Of a stretch of 64,000 nucleotides of DNA, positions 8,270 to 18,483 are shown one piece after another (position 1 is the stretch's first letter; each line of letters begins with the position of its first letter). The notes under the pieces are model-generated. The model saw nothing but the letters and a program-made list of their open reading frames with translations. It was not told the origin of the DNA and did no database searches. Made by a program: the position numbers and the translations under genes. The stretch comes from Pseudomonas chlororaphis. Its GTDB lineage: Bacteria > Pseudomonadota > Gammaproteobacteria > Pseudomonadales > Pseudomonadaceae. The stretch is from assembly GCF_001921865.1 (NCBI RefSeq), contig NZ_MSCT01000020.1:682001-746000 (forward strand), written 5' to 3'.

Positions 8270-8300
8270 GTGTATTTATATTTCTGGAGCGTAACTGAAA

Positions 8301-11300
8301 ATGGCACTGACTAGTTTGATAGACATTAAATCCGGAAAGGTTACTGAACAGGTAACAGGTAATCTGGTATCGGTAAAAGCTCCCGGCATCGTAAAAATCT
8401 CATTAAGCCCGCAAGACATGAAGTCTTATTATAAATCAGGGAACAATCTGGTTATCGAGCTGAGCTCGGGGAAACAGATTGTTCTTGAGGGGTTCTTTGT
8501 TGCTGCGCCTGACGGCGCACGCAATGAGTTGGTGCTGGAAGATCAAGGACACTATTGGCATGCCGCTTATGGGGAGAATGAGGCGTCCCTGTCTTTAGAA
8601 GAGATTTCCGGCATAGATGAGCTGCTGGTTTCAGCGGGTGGGGATAGTACCTTCATGTGGCTGGTGGGTGCCCTTGGACTCGGGGGCTTGGTAGCGTTGG
8701 TGGCCAGTGGGCGAGACAGTAAGGACGACAAGCCCGCCGACTCGCCTGTAACCCCGGATGCTCAGGGCCAAGGGGTAGTCAACGTGCCACCAGTTACAGC
8801 GGTGGATGTGCCTTCACTGCCCTCACAGGCGGGAGCAATCGATCCGATCTCCGGCAAATTGCCAGTCACCGGTGCCCCAGGCGCCAATGTGCAATTGCAA
8901 GACAAGGACGGCGGGCCAGTCGGCTCGCCTGTGACCCTGGATACCCTGGGCCAAGGGGTAGTCAACGTACCGCCAAGCATGAGTGGTGAACAAATCAAGG
9001 TGGTGGCCACCAGTTCGGACGGTAAGCCATCGCCAGCTACGACGGTAAATGTACCTTCGCTGGCCCCACAGCCAGGAGTCATCGATCCAGTTTCGGGCGA
9101 GTTGCCAGTTACCGGTACCCCGGGCGCCAACGTGCAATTGCAAGACAAGGACGGTAAGCCCGTCGGCTCGCCTGTGACCCTGGATACCCTGGGCCAAGGG
9201 GTAGTCAATGTGCCGCCAAGCATGAGTGGTGAACAAATCAAGGTGGTGGCCACAAGTTCGGACGGTAAGCCATCGCCAGCTACGACGGTAAATGTACCTT
9301 CGCTGGCCCCACAGCCAGGAGTCGTCGATCCAGTTTCGGGTGAGCTTCCAGTCACCGGCACCCCGGGCGCCAACGTGCAATTGCAAGACAAGGACGGTAA
9401 GCCCGTCGGCTCGCCTGTGACCCTGGATGCCCTGGGCCAAGGGGTAGTCAACATACCGCCAAGCATGGGTGGCCAGCCAATCAAGGTGGTGACCACCGGT
9501 GCGGACGGTAAACCATCGCCAACTACAACAGTGAATGTGCCTTTGCTGGCCCCACAGCTGGGAGCAGTCGATCCAGTTTCGGGCGAGTTGCCAGTCACCG
9601 GTACCCCAGGCGCCAACGTGCAATTGCAAGACAAGGACGGTAAGCCTGTCGGCTCGCCTGTAACCCTGGACACCCAGGGCAAGGGAGTCGTCAACGTACC
9701 GCCAAGCATGGGTGGCCAGCCAATCAAGGTGGTGGTCACAGGCGCAGACGGTAAACCATCGCCAACTACAACAGTGAATGTGCCTTCGCTGGCCCCACAG
9801 CTGGGAGCAGTCGATCCAGTCTCCGCCAAGTTGCCAGTCACCGGCACCCCGGGCGCCAACGCGCAGTTGCAAGACAAGGACGGTAAGCCTGTCGGCTCGC
9901 CTGTAACCCTGGACACCCAGGGCAAGGGAGTCGTCAACGTACCGCCAAGCATGGGTGGCCAGCCAATCAAGGTGGTGGTCACAGGCGCAGACGGTAAACC
10001 ATCGCCAACTACAACAGTGAATGTGCCTTCGCTGGCCCCACAGCTGGGAGCAGTCGATCCAGTCTCCGCCAAGTTGCCAGTCACCGGCACCCCGGGCGCC
10101 AACGCGCAGTTGCAAGACAAGGACGGTAAGCCTGTCGGCTCGCCTGTAACCCTGGACACCCAGGGCAAGGGAGTCGTCAACGTACCGCCAAGCATGGGTG
10201 GCCAGCCAATCAAGGTGGTGGTCACAGGCGCAGACGGTAAACCATCGCCAACTACAACAGTGAATGTGCCTTTGCTGGCCCCACAGCTGGGAGCAGTCGA
10301 TCCAGTTTCGGGTGAGCTTCCAGTCACCGGCACCCCGGGCGCCAACGTGCAATTGCAAGACAAGGACGGTAAGCCCGTCGGCTCGCCTGTGACCCTGGAT
10401 GCCCTGGGCCAAGGGGTAGTCAACATACCGCCAAGCATGGGTGGCCAGCCAATCAAGGTGGTGACCACCGGTGCGGACGGTAAACCATCGCCAGCTACGA
10501 CAGTGAATGTGCCTTCACTGCCTGCACAAGTGGGAACAGTCGATCCGGTCTCGGGCGAGTTGCCAGTCACCGGTACCCCAGGCGCCAACGTGCAATTGCA
10601 AGACAAGGACGGCAAACCCGTCGGCTCGCCTGTAACCCTGGACACCCAGGGCAAGGGAGTCGTCAACGTACCGCCAAGCATGGGTGGCCAGCCAATCAAG
10701 GTGGTGGTCACAGGCGCAGACGGTAAGCCATCACCAGCTACAACAGTGAATGTGCCTTCGCTGGCCCCACAGCTGGGAGCAGTCGATCCAGTCTCCGCCA
10801 AGTTGCCAGTCACCGGCACCCCGGGCGCCAACGCGCAGTTGCAAGACAAGGACGGTAAGCCTGTCGGCTCGCCTGTAACCCTGGACACCCAGGGCAAGGG
10901 AGTCGTCAACGTACCGCCAAGCATGGGTGGCCAGCCAATCAAGGTGGTGGTCACAGGCGCAGACGGTAAACCATCGCCAACTACAACAGTGAATGTGCCT
11001 TTGCTGGCCCCACAGCTGGGAGCAGTCGATCCAGTCTCCGCCAAGTTGCCAGTCACCGGCACCCCGGGCGCCAACGCGCAGTTGCAAGACAAGGACGGTA
11101 AGCCTGTCGGCTCGCCTGTAACCCTGGACACCCAGGGCAAGGGAGTCGTCAACGTACCGCCAAGCATGGGTGGCCAGCCAATCAAGGTGGTGGTCACAGG
11201 CGCAGACGGTAAACCATCGCCAACTACAACAGTGAATGTGCCTTCGCTGGCCCCACAGCTGGGAGCAGTCGATCCAGTCTCCGCCAAGTTGCCAGTCACC

Positions 11301-14300
11301 GGCACCCCGGGCGCCAACGCGCAGTTGCAAGACAAGGACGGTAAGCCTGTCGGCTCGCCTGTAACCCTGGACACCCAGGGCAAGGGAGTCGTCAACGTAC
11401 CGCCAAGCATGGGTGGCCAGCCAATCAAGGTGGTGGTCACAGGCGCAGACGGTAAACCATCGCCAACTACAACAGTGAATGTGCCTTCGCTGGCCCCACA
11501 GCTGGGAGCAGTCGATCCAGTCTCCGCCAAGTTGCCAGTCACCGGCACCCCGGGCGCCAACGCGCAGTTGCAAGACAAGGACGGTAAGCCTGTCGGCTCG
11601 CCTGTAACCCTGGACACCCAGGGCAAGGGAGTCGTCAACGTACCGCCAAGCATGGGTGGCCAGCCAATCAAGGTGGTGGTCACAGGCGCAGACGGTAAAC
11701 CATCGCCAACTACAACAGTGAATGTGCCTTCGCTGGCCCCACAGCTGGGAGCAGTCGATCCAGTCTCCGCCAAGTTGCCAGTCACCGGCACCCCGGGCGC
11801 CAACGCGCAGTTGCAAGACAAGGACGGTAAGCCTGTCGGCTCGCCTGTAACCCTGGACACCCAGGGCAAGGGAGTCGTCAACGTACCGCCAAGCATGGGT
11901 GGCCAGCCAATCAAGGTGGTGGTCACAGGCGCAGACGGTAAACCATCGCCAACTACAACAGTGAATGTGCCTTTGCTGGCCCCACAGCTGGGAGCAGTCG
12001 ATCCAGTTTCGGGTGAGCTTCCAGTCACCGGCACCCCGGGCGCCAACGTGCAATTGCAAGACAAGGACGGTAAGCCCGTCGGCTCGCCTGTAACCCTGGA
12101 CACCCAGGGCAAGGGAGTCGTCAACGTACCGCCAAGCATGGGTGGCCAGCCAATCAAGGTGGTGGTCACAGGCGCAGACGGTAAACCATCGCCAACTACA
12201 ACAGTGAATGTGCCTTTGCTGGCCCCACAGCTGGGAGCAGTCGATCCAGTCTCCGCCAAGTTGCCAGTCACCGGCACCCCGGGCGCCAACGTGCAATTGC
12301 AAGACAAGGACGGCAAACCCGTCGGCTCGCCTGTGACCCTGGATGCCCAGGGCAAGGGAGTCGTCAACGTACCGCCAAGCATGGGTGGCCAGCCAATCAA
12401 GGTGGTGACCACCGGTGCGGACGGTAAGCCATCGCCAGCTACAACAGTGAATGTGCCTTCGCTGGCCCCACAGCCAGGAGTCATCGATCCAGTTTCGGGC
12501 GAGTTGCCAGTTACCGGTACCCCGGGCGCCAACGTGCAATTGCAAGACAAGGACGGTAAGCCCGTCGGCTCGCCTGTGACCCTGGATACCCTGGGCCAAG
12601 GGGTAGTCAACGTACCGCCAAGCATGGGTGGCCAGCCAATCAAGGTGGTGACCACCGGCGCGGACGGTAAGCCATTGCCAACTACGACGGTGGATGTGCC
12701 TTTGCTGGCCCCACAGCTGGGAGCAATCGATCCAGTCTCCGCCAAGTTGCCAGTCACCGGCACCCCGGGCGCCAACGTGCAATTGCAAGACAAGGACGGT
12801 AAGCCCGTCGGCTCGCCTGTGACCCTGGATGCCCAGGGCAAGGGAGTCGTCAACGTACCGCCAAGCATGGGTGGCCAGCCAATCAAGGTGGTGACCACCG
12901 GCGCAGACGGTAAGCCATTGCCAACTACGACGGTGGATGTGCCTTTGCTGGCCCCACAGCTGGGGGCAGTCGATCCAGTCTCGGGTAAGTTGCCAGTCAC
13001 CGGCACCCCGGGGGCCAGCGTGCAATTGCAAGACAAGGACGGCAAGCCCGTCGGCTCGCCTGTGACCCTGGATACCCTGGGCCAAGGCGTGATCAAACTG
13101 ACTCACGACGCGGGCGGCGAGTCGTTGCGCGTGATCGTCGAAAAGGGGGGGCAACAATCATCTGCCGCGCAGGTCGAGACCCCACTGCTGAAGCCCGTAC
13201 TGGGCCCGGTCGATGCCCTGACCGGACAACTGATGCTCGAGGGCAAGCCGGGCGCTACCGTGCAAATCGATGTCCCGGCCGGGACCGCCATTTCCGTGAT
13301 ACTGGATCAACAGGGCAAGGGCAGTGCGATCCTGCCGTCCATTGCCAGCCTTGAGTCGCTCGAAGGGACCCTGACGTCGGGCAATCTGGTGTCTGCTCCC
13401 GCGAGCATCGCGGTGCCGGTTCTGGCACCGCGTAATGGTGAAGTCAACGACACCGGGACTCACGTGGCGGTCAATGGCAAGCCAGGCGAGATCATCAAGG
13501 TCATGGATGCTCAGGGCGTGGAACTGGGCAGTGGTGTCGCAGGCAAGGACGGCGCGATCGAGATTGCCCTGAATACGCCACAGGATTCGAGGGTGGACCT
13601 GACCCTGACTGCCTACAACAAGGGGCATGCTTCACCGGCTATCGTGATCGTGGCGCCGGTTATCGACACGGAACGGCCATTGCCGCCCATCGACCTGAAT
13701 ATCAACCCGGACGGTACCCGCGTATTGGGCAAGGCCAAGGTGGGAGAGACGGCGAGGATCGTCAATCTCGATACCAAGGAAGACCTGGGTACGTTCGCCG
13801 TCGGGTCTGACGGTTTCTTCTCGGCCAATATCCCGTTGCAGATGGGGGGTGACAAGCTTTCCATAACGCTGGAAAAGGGAGCGAAAACCTCGCTGCCAGC
13901 CCTGTTGCTGGTCCCGTACGACTGGGATCAGTTTCCGGCCAAACCGTTCGATTTGAGCATCGATGTCACGGGCACCACGGTTCAAGGCAAGGGCGTCCCC
14001 AACACCATCGCCCTGGTCAAGTCCGAAGACAATCAGACGGAAATCGCCAAGGGGCTGGTTGGACCGGATGGGGCCTTCGAGCTCCGCATTGCCCTCCAGC
14101 CGGGCGGTCAGCGGTTGAACGTCGCCTTGCAGAACAAGGACAAGGTCTCCGATTCCGCGACGGTGATAGCCCCTTATATCGACTCCAATACGCCGACCGG
14201 CATGAGTATCAATGAGGCCGGTACGCAGGTGACAGGCAAAGGCAAGGCCGGCGATACGGTTCGCGTCAAGGATGCCCAGGACAACGAAATCGGCTCTGGC

Positions 14301-17300
14301 GTGGTCGGGCCTGACGGTACCTTCGTGGCGACCATTGCCAAGCAGCCGGCTGGGCAGTCGCTGGCCGTCACGGCTCAGGGGCAAGGCGTTGAGTCCGCCC
14401 CGGCATACGTGCAAACACTGGCGTTCGATATCGCCCGACCGACACAACCCGATGCCCGTATCGACGCCAGCGCAACCAGGATCAGCGGCAAGGCCGAGCC
14501 AGGCGCGAGCGTATCGGTCAAAGATGCTGCCGGTAATCTGCTAGCGGGCCCGGTCCTGGCCGAGGCAGACGGTACATTCACAGCACAGATCGCCCAATTG
14601 GCCGCAGGTACTCCGGTCAAGGTCGTGGCTGAAGTGGCGGGCAAGGAGTCGCTGCCTGGTGAGTTGATCGTTCCTCTCGTGGCTGGAGCGGTTCCGCCGC
14701 CCCCCTTGAGCGCATCGATCAGCGCCGATGGCAAGAGCGTCTTCGGCAAAGCCGCACCCAACAGCACTATCGAGGTCAAGGATACCAAGGGCAATAAGCT
14801 GGGCGAACAGAGGGTTGGCGACGACGGTAGTTATGACGTACCCATCGAGGTACAGGTGGGCGGAACAACGCTATATGTGCTCACCGCGGCCATGGCGGGT
14901 GAGTCGTCTCAGGTGCCCGTACTGGCACCATTTCAGTTGACAGCGCAAACCCAGGAAGCCCACGTCGGTCTATTCATCGATCCATACCTCAATGAACTTA
15001 CGAACACCGTACGCACTATCATTGATAACCCCATTAGTACGTCCGTTGGTGACATAGCCGACAATGTGAGTGAGTTTTTCGGCAAGAAACCCCGGTCAGC
15101 CTCCGAAGTTACGAAAGAGTTTTCCGTGGCTGAGAACGAAAGGGTGCAAGTAAAGATAAGTGATAATACTCGGTTCAATGCCGACTTTGGTCGTATCAGT
15201 AATGTGACGATAGAGAAGCAAGTCGGAGACAAATGGATTAATGTAAATGAGCGCGGCCCCAAGGGAGAACTTGCCAACTTAGTTGGCAAGGGCATCAAGT
15301 CCGACATGGACAAATCAAGTATTTCCTTCACATATGAAACCCCCGGCGACTACCGCATCACTATCTACGATGAAAGCGTATTGAGTGTAGGGGATAAAAA
15401 ATATGCCATCACGTTCACCAAGGAACCCTTCGCAGGAGGTTTTGCCAACAACGCGATCATCAGCAGCCTTATTCTTTCGCCAGGGGCGAAGCTTCTCAAG
15501 GTTAATGACAAGACGTTGGCGAACGACACATATACCGCTATACGAAACAAACATGGTGAGTTGCACATTAGAACCGACGGCCGGGCCAGCTATGTGCAGG
15601 ATCAAGATGCCAGTCCTTCGAATCAGCCGGAAACCTTCACCTATGAAGCCCTTGAAGCGTCAGGGGCGATAAGGTCGTCCAGCTTTACCATCACGCCCAC
15701 CCCCCCTGCGATATCGGGTGATCTGCTTTCCCAGGACGATGCGTCTATCACCAGCGTCAACAATACTCCGTTGCCTGAGAACGACGAACACACCATCAAC
15801 AGCAAGTTCGGCGACTTGAAAATCAAGGCAGATGGCCAATATACCTACACCCCAAAACTCAGCCTGGCGGGGTTGAATGAAACGGATACCTTCGAGTATG
15901 TGGTCAGACATAAGAGCGGTGAGACGGTCACTTCGACCCTCAATGTGCATATTGCCGATGCCCGACTTGTGGCCGAGCTGGAAACGGTCTCGCCAGTTAC
16001 CGACCTGAGTATCAACCCGGACGGTACCCGGGTATTGGGCAAGGCCAAGGTGGGAGAGACGGTGAAGATCGTCAATCTCGATACCCTTGAGGTCCTGGGT
16101 ACGTTCGCCACCGGGCCTGACGGTTTCTTCTCGGCCAATATCCCGTTGCAGGCAGGTGGTGGCAGGCTTTCCGTAACCGCGGAAAATGCTGTGAAAACCT
16201 CGCTACCAGCCCTGTTGCTGGTCCCGCTCGATGGGGAGCAGATTCCGGCCAAACCGTTCGATCTGTGCATCGATGCCACGGGCACCAAGGTTCAAGGCAA
16301 AGGCACCCCCTACACCATCGCCCTGATCAAGTCCGCGGACAATCAGACGGTGATCGCCAAGGGGCTGGTTGGGCCGGATGGGGCTTTCCAGCTCAGCATT
16401 GCCCCTCAGCCAGTCGGTAGGCTGTTGAACGTCGTCTTGCAGAACAAGGACAAGGTCTCCGATTCCGCGACGGTCATAACCTCATATATCGACGCCAATA
16501 CGCCGACCGAAGTAAGTATCAACAAGTCCGGTACGCAGGTGACGGGCAAAGCCAAGGCCGGCGATACAATTCGCGTCAAGGATGCCCAGGACAACGAAAT
16601 CGGCTCTGGCGTGGTCGGGCCTGACGGTACCTTCGTGGCGACCATTGCCAAGCAGCCGGCTGGCCAGTCGTTGACCGTCACGGCTCAAGGGCAAGGCGTT
16701 GAGTCCGCCCCGGCATACGTGCAAACACTGGCGCTCGATGTCGCCCGACCGCCACAACCCGATGCTCTCGTGGAGGGAGCTGCTCCGCCGGTCGCCTTGA
16801 GCGCATCGATCAGCGCCGATGGCAAGAGCGTCTTCGGCAAGGCCGCGCCCAACAGCACTGTCGTGGTCACGGATGCCAAGGGCAATGAGCTGGGCGAACA
16901 GAGGGTTGGCGACGACGGCAGTTATGACGTCCCCATCGAGGTACAGATGGGCGGGACAACGCTGCATGTGTTCTCCTTATCTATGGATAAGCAGTCACCC
17001 TTGTCGCCTCAGACCTCCGTACTGGCACCATTCCAGCTCGCGGCGCAAACCCAGGAAGTGCAGGTCGGTCTCTTTATAGATCCAGGCATCAATAAACTTA
17101 CGAAAACCGAGACTGCCCCCATTGATGTCCCTCTTAGTTCGGTCATTAGTAAACTAGCCGATAAAGTGACTGATCATTTAGGTAAGGAATCCTGGTTTCC
17201 CTCCAAAGCTACGCAAGAGTTTTCCGTGGCCGAGAACGAAAGGGTGGAAGTGAGGATAAGTAATAAAAATCAGCTCAGTGGTGACTTGCTCCGTTCCAAT

Positions 17301-18467
17301 GAGTTGGCGGTGGATAAGCGAGTCGGAAATGAATGGGTTAATTTAGATCGAAGCATGGGGGGTGAGTTTGTCAACCTGAATCTGCTTGGCAAGGGCTTCA
17401 AGTCCGACCTAAACGGGTCAACTACTTCCATCACATATGAAACCCCCGGCGACTATCGCTTAACTATCATCGATGAAAGCTTATTGGGTTTGGGGCGAAA
17501 AGAATATACAACCACAATCACCAGGGAGTCCTTCGCAGGAGGCTTTGCCAGCAGCCTGATCACCAGCGACCTTACTCTTTCGCCAAGGGCAAAGCTTCTC
17601 AAGGTTAATGGCAGGGAGCTGGAGAACGAGGCATATACCGCGATACCAGGCAAGCATGGCGAGTTGCTCATTGGAACCGACGGCCGGGCCAGCTATAAGC
17701 AAGATCAAGATGCCACGCCTTCGGAGCAGTCGGAAACCTTCACCTATGAAGCCCGTGAAGCGTCAGGGGCGATAGTGGAGTCCAGCTTTACCATCACGCT
17801 CACCCCCCCTGGAGTATCGGGTGACCTGCTTTCCCAGGACGATGCGTCTATCACCAGCGTCGGCAAGACTTCGTTGTCCGAGAACGCCGAACACACCATT
17901 AACGGCAAGTTCGGCGACTTGAAAATCAAGGCAGATGGCCAATATACCTACACCCCAAAACTCAACCTGGCGGGGTTGAATGAAACGGATACCTTCGAGT
18001 ATGTGGTCAGGCACAAGAATGGCGAGACGGTAACGTCAACCCTCAATGTGCATATTGCCGATGCCCGGCTTGTGGCCGAGTTGGAAAAAGTGCCATTGGG
18101 GTCGAACTCGCCTGCCGATCTGACAGGAACGGATGCCCCCTCTCAACATTTGCTTGACGTGAACAACGACGACCATGCCAGTCTGCCCAGGCTCAATCTG
18201 CAGGAACAGAAACTGGACACCAGCAAGTTATTCAAACTGCAACCCATGGATGATCAGTCCGAGGCGCCATTGACGGTGACATTGAAAGATATCCTGCAGC
18301 CTGACGGTACGGTATCCGGTTCGATGTCGGCTTCTGTACTGGACCTGCCGGACTCCTGGAAGACCGATGGATTTAAAGCGTCGTCGGACGGTCGTGACTA
18401 CTTGCACTATATCGATACAACGACAAAGAAGGATCTTTGGGTGGAAAGTGGAGTTTCCGTCATCTAA
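8301..18467 (+). CDS. Giant BapA-type repeat adhesin, type I secreted
   Basis: A 3388-residue surface protein. Residues 1 to about 140 match the BapA/LapF-type prefix domain: a beta-rich start, then a glycine-rich hydrophobic stretch at about 117-137 (MWLVGALGLGGLVALVASG). Next come eighteen 81-residue Ig-like repeats (8859-13232), several diverged Ig-like domains rich in GTRVLGKA/GTQVTGK motifs, two copies of a large module containing VCBS/cadherin-like segments (TYTP, FEYVVRH), and a non-repetitive C-terminus of about 120 residues that should hold the type I secretion signal. No RTX GGxGxD nonapeptides were seen. By family it should be exported in one step by the exporter encoded directly downstream and promote cell-cell or surface attachment. 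The very low cysteine content fits an extracellular filament. The palindromic operator candidate 129 bp upstream links it to the response regulator. Confidence 0.9.
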   Translation: MALTSLIDIKSGKVTEQVTGNLVSVKAPGIVKISLSPQDMKSYYKSGNNLVIELSSGKQIVLEGFFVAAPDGARNELVLEDQGHYWHAAYGENEASLSLEEISGIDELLVSAGGDSTFMWLVGALGLGGLVALVASGRDSKDDKPADSPVTPDAQGQGVVNVPPVTAVDVPSLPSQAGAIDPISGKLPVTGAPGANVQLQDKDGGPVGSPVTLDTLGQGVVNVPPSMSGEQIKVVATSSDGKPSPATTVNVPSLAPQPGVIDPVSGELPVTGTPGANVQLQDKDGKPVGSPVTLDTLGQGVVNVPPSMSGEQIKVVATSSDGKPSPATTVNVPSLAPQPGVVDPVSGELPVTGTPGANVQLQDKDGKPVGSPVTLDALGQGVVNIPPSMGGQPIKVVTTGADGKPSPTTTVNVPLLAPQLGAVDPVSGELPVTGTPGANVQLQDKDGKPVGSPVTLDTQGKGVVNVPPSMGGQPIKVVVTGADGKPSPTTTVNVPSLAPQLGAVDPVSAKLPVTGTPGANAQLQDKDGKPVGSPVTLDTQGKGVVNVPPSMGGQPIKVVVTGADGKPSPTTTVNVPSLAPQLGAVDPVSAKLPVTGTPGANAQLQDKDGKPVGSPVTLDTQGKGVVNVPPSMGGQPIKVVVTGADGKPSPTTTVNVPLLAPQLGAVDPVSGELPVTGTPGANVQLQDKDGKPVGSPVTLDALGQGVVNIPPSMGGQPIKVVTTGADGKPSPATTVNVPSLPAQVGTVDPVSGELPVTGTPGANVQLQDKDGKPVGSPVTLDTQGKGVVNVPPSMGGQPIKVVVTGADGKPSPATTVNVPSLAPQLGAVDPVSAKLPVTGTPGANAQLQDKDGKPVGSPVTLDTQGKGVVNVPPSMGGQPIKVVVTGADGKPSPTTTVNVPLLAPQLGAVDPVSAKLPVTGTPGANAQLQDKDGKPVGSPVTLDTQGKGVVNVPPSMGGQPIKVVVTGADGKPSPTTTVNVPSLAPQLGAVDPVSAKLPVTGTPGANAQLQDKDGKPVGSPVTLDTQGKGVVNVPPSMGGQPIKVVVTGADGKPSPTTTVNVPSLAPQLGAVDPVSAKLPVTGTPGANAQLQDKDGKPVGSPVTLDTQGKGVVNVPPSMGGQPIKVVVTGADGKPSPTTTVNVPSLAPQLGAVDPVSAKLPVTGTPGANAQLQDKDGKPVGSPVTLDTQGKGVVNVPPSMGGQPIKVVVTGADGKPSPTTTVNVPLLAPQLGAVDPVSGELPVTGTPGANVQLQDKDGKPVGSPVTLDTQGKGVVNVPPSMGGQPIKVVVTGADGKPSPTTTVNVPLLAPQLGAVDPVSAKLPVTGTPGANVQLQDKDGKPVGSPVTLDAQGKGVVNVPPSMGGQPIKVVTTGADGKPSPATTVNVPSLAPQPGVIDPVSGELPVTGTPGANVQLQDKDGKPVGSPVTLDTLGQGVVNVPPSMGGQPIKVVTTGADGKPLPTTTVDVPLLAPQLGAIDPVSAKLPVTGTPGANVQLQDKDGKPVGSPVTLDAQGKGVVNVPPSMGGQPIKVVTTGADGKPLPTTTVDVPLLAPQLGAVDPVSGKLPVTGTPGASVQLQDKDGKPVGSPVTLDTLGQGVIKLTHDAGGESLRVIVEKGGQQSSAAQVETPLLKPVLGPVDALTGQLMLEGKPGATVQIDVPAGTAISVILDQQGKGSAILPSIASLESLEGTLTSGNLVSAPASIAVPVLAPRNGEVNDTGTHVAVNGKPGEIIKVMDAQGVELGSGVAGKDGAIEIALNTPQDSRVDLTLTAYNKGHASPAIVIVAPVIDTERPLPPIDLNINPDGTRVLGKAKVGETARIVNLDTKEDLGTFAVGSDGFFSANIPLQMGGDKLSITLEKGAKTSLPALLLVPYDWDQFPAKPFDLSIDVTGTTVQGKGVPNTIALVKSEDNQTEIAKGLVGPDGAFELRIALQPGGQRLNVALQNKDKVSDSATVIAPYIDSNTPTGMSINEAGTQVTGKGKAGDTVRVKDAQDNEIGSGVVGPDGTFVATIAKQPAGQSLAVTAQGQGVESAPAYVQTLAFDIARPTQPDARIDASATRISGKAEPGASVSVKDAAGNLLAGPVLAEADGTFTAQIAQLAAGTPVKVVAEVAGKESLPGELIVPLVAGAVPPPPLSASISADGKSVFGKAAPNSTIEVKDTKGNKLGEQRVGDDGSYDVPIEVQVGGTTLYVLTAAMAGESSQVPVLAPFQLTAQTQEAHVGLFIDPYLNELTNTVRTIIDNPISTSVGDIADNVSEFFGKKPRSASEVTKEFSVAENERVQVKISDNTRFNADFGRISNVTIEKQVGDKWINVNERGPKGELANLVGKGIKSDMDKSSISFTYETPGDYRITIYDESVLSVGDKKYAITFTKEPFAGGFANNAIISSLILSPGAKLLKVNDKTLANDTYTAIRNKHGELHIRTDGRASYVQDQDASPSNQPETFTYEALEASGAIRSSSFTITPTPPAISGDLLSQDDASITSVNNTPLPENDEHTINSKFGDLKIKADGQYTYTPKLSLAGLNETDTFEYVVRHKSGETVTSTLNVHIADARLVAELETVSPVTDLSINPDGTRVLGKAKVGETVKIVNLDTLEVLGTFATGPDGFFSANIPLQAGGGRLSVTAENAVKTSLPALLLVPLDGEQIPAKPFDLCIDATGTKVQGKGTPYTIALIKSADNQTVIAKGLVGPDGAFQLSIAPQPVGRLLNVVLQNKDKVSDSATVITSYIDANTPTEVSINKSGTQVTGKAKAGDTIRVKDAQDNEIGSGVVGPDGTFVATIAKQPAGQSLTVTAQGQGVESAPAYVQTLALDVARPPQPDALVEGAAPPVALSASISADGKSVFGKAAPNSTVVVTDAKGNELGEQRVGDDGSYDVPIEVQMGGTTLHVFSLSMDKQSPLSPQTSVLAPFQLAAQTQEVQVGLFIDPGINKLTKTETAPIDVPLSSVISKLADKVTDHLGKESWFPSKATQEFSVAENERVEVRISNKNQLSGDLLRSNELAVDKRVGNEWVNLDRSMGGEFVNLNLLGKGFKSDLNGSTTSITYETPGDYRLTIIDESLLGLGRKEYTTTITRESFAGGFASSLITSDLTLSPRAKLLKVNGRELENEAYTAIPGKHGELLIGTDGRASYKQDQDATPSEQSETFTYEAREASGAIVESSFTITLTPPGVSGDLLSQDDASITSVGKTSLSENAEHTINGKFGDLKIKADGQYTYTPKLNLAGLNETDTFEYVVRHKNGETVTSTLNVHIADARLVAELEKVPLGSNSPADLTGTDAPSQHLLDVNNDDHASLPRLNLQEQKLDTSKLFKLQPMDDQSEAPLTVTLKDILQPDGTVSGSMSASVLDLPDSWKTDGFKASSDGRDYLHYIDTTTKKDLWVESGVSVI
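8859..13232 (+). repeat. Eighteen tandem 243-bp coding repeats
   Basis: The unit is exactly 243 bp (81 codons), beginning at the LPVTG codons; unit 1 starts at 8859 and unit 18 at 12990. Inner units are almost identical at DNA level, especially those from about 9830 to 11990. They differ by a few switches such as SGE/SAK before LPVTG, VQLQ/AQLQ, and Ser/Leu before APQ. The last unit is diverged in its second half. Such near-identical tandem copies are expected to gain and lose units by recombination and are prone to assembly error. Confidence 0.95.
13692..18090 (+). repeat. Two copies of a ~2.1-2.3 kb adhesin module
   Basis: Copy A starts at the DLNINPDGTRVLGKAK codons (13692) and copy B at DLSINPDGTRVLGKAK (16002), an offset of 2310 bp. 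Both run through the same domain order to ADARLVAELE. Copy B lacks one Ig-like domain of about 80 residues present in A (around 14455-14690); its ends are joined by a short linker. Identity is uneven: the Ig-like parts and the C-terminal VCBS-like part are close, while the middle 150 residues have diverged. Confidence 0.85.
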
Positions 18468-18483
18468 GTCGTATTGAAAACAA

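Larger units (their letters stand above)
7788..8300. other. Adhesin upstream region
   Basis: A 513-bp stretch upstream of the adhesin. The first 350 bp hold no gene I can support; a 103-residue reading frame on the minus strand overlaps the end of the previous gene and matches no family known to me. The last 150 bp hold the palindromic operator candidate, an AT-rich tract and the adhesin ribosome binding site (TGGAGCG, ending about 10 bp before the ATG). A long leader or an unannotated small RNA is possible but not supported. Confidence 0.4.

Noticed and set aside
8762..13096. A 1444-codon open frame antisense to the adhesin repeats, plus two others of 529 and 808 codons
   Set aside because: They are by-products of a 243-bp repeat whose length is a multiple of three: if one unit lacks stops in a frame, all do. 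The products are low-complexity mirror images of the adhesin with no start context.
8859..13232. Regular repeats that might suggest a CRISPR-like array
   Set aside because: The unit is 243 bp, in frame, without unique spacers, and codes for Ig-like domains of the adhesin.
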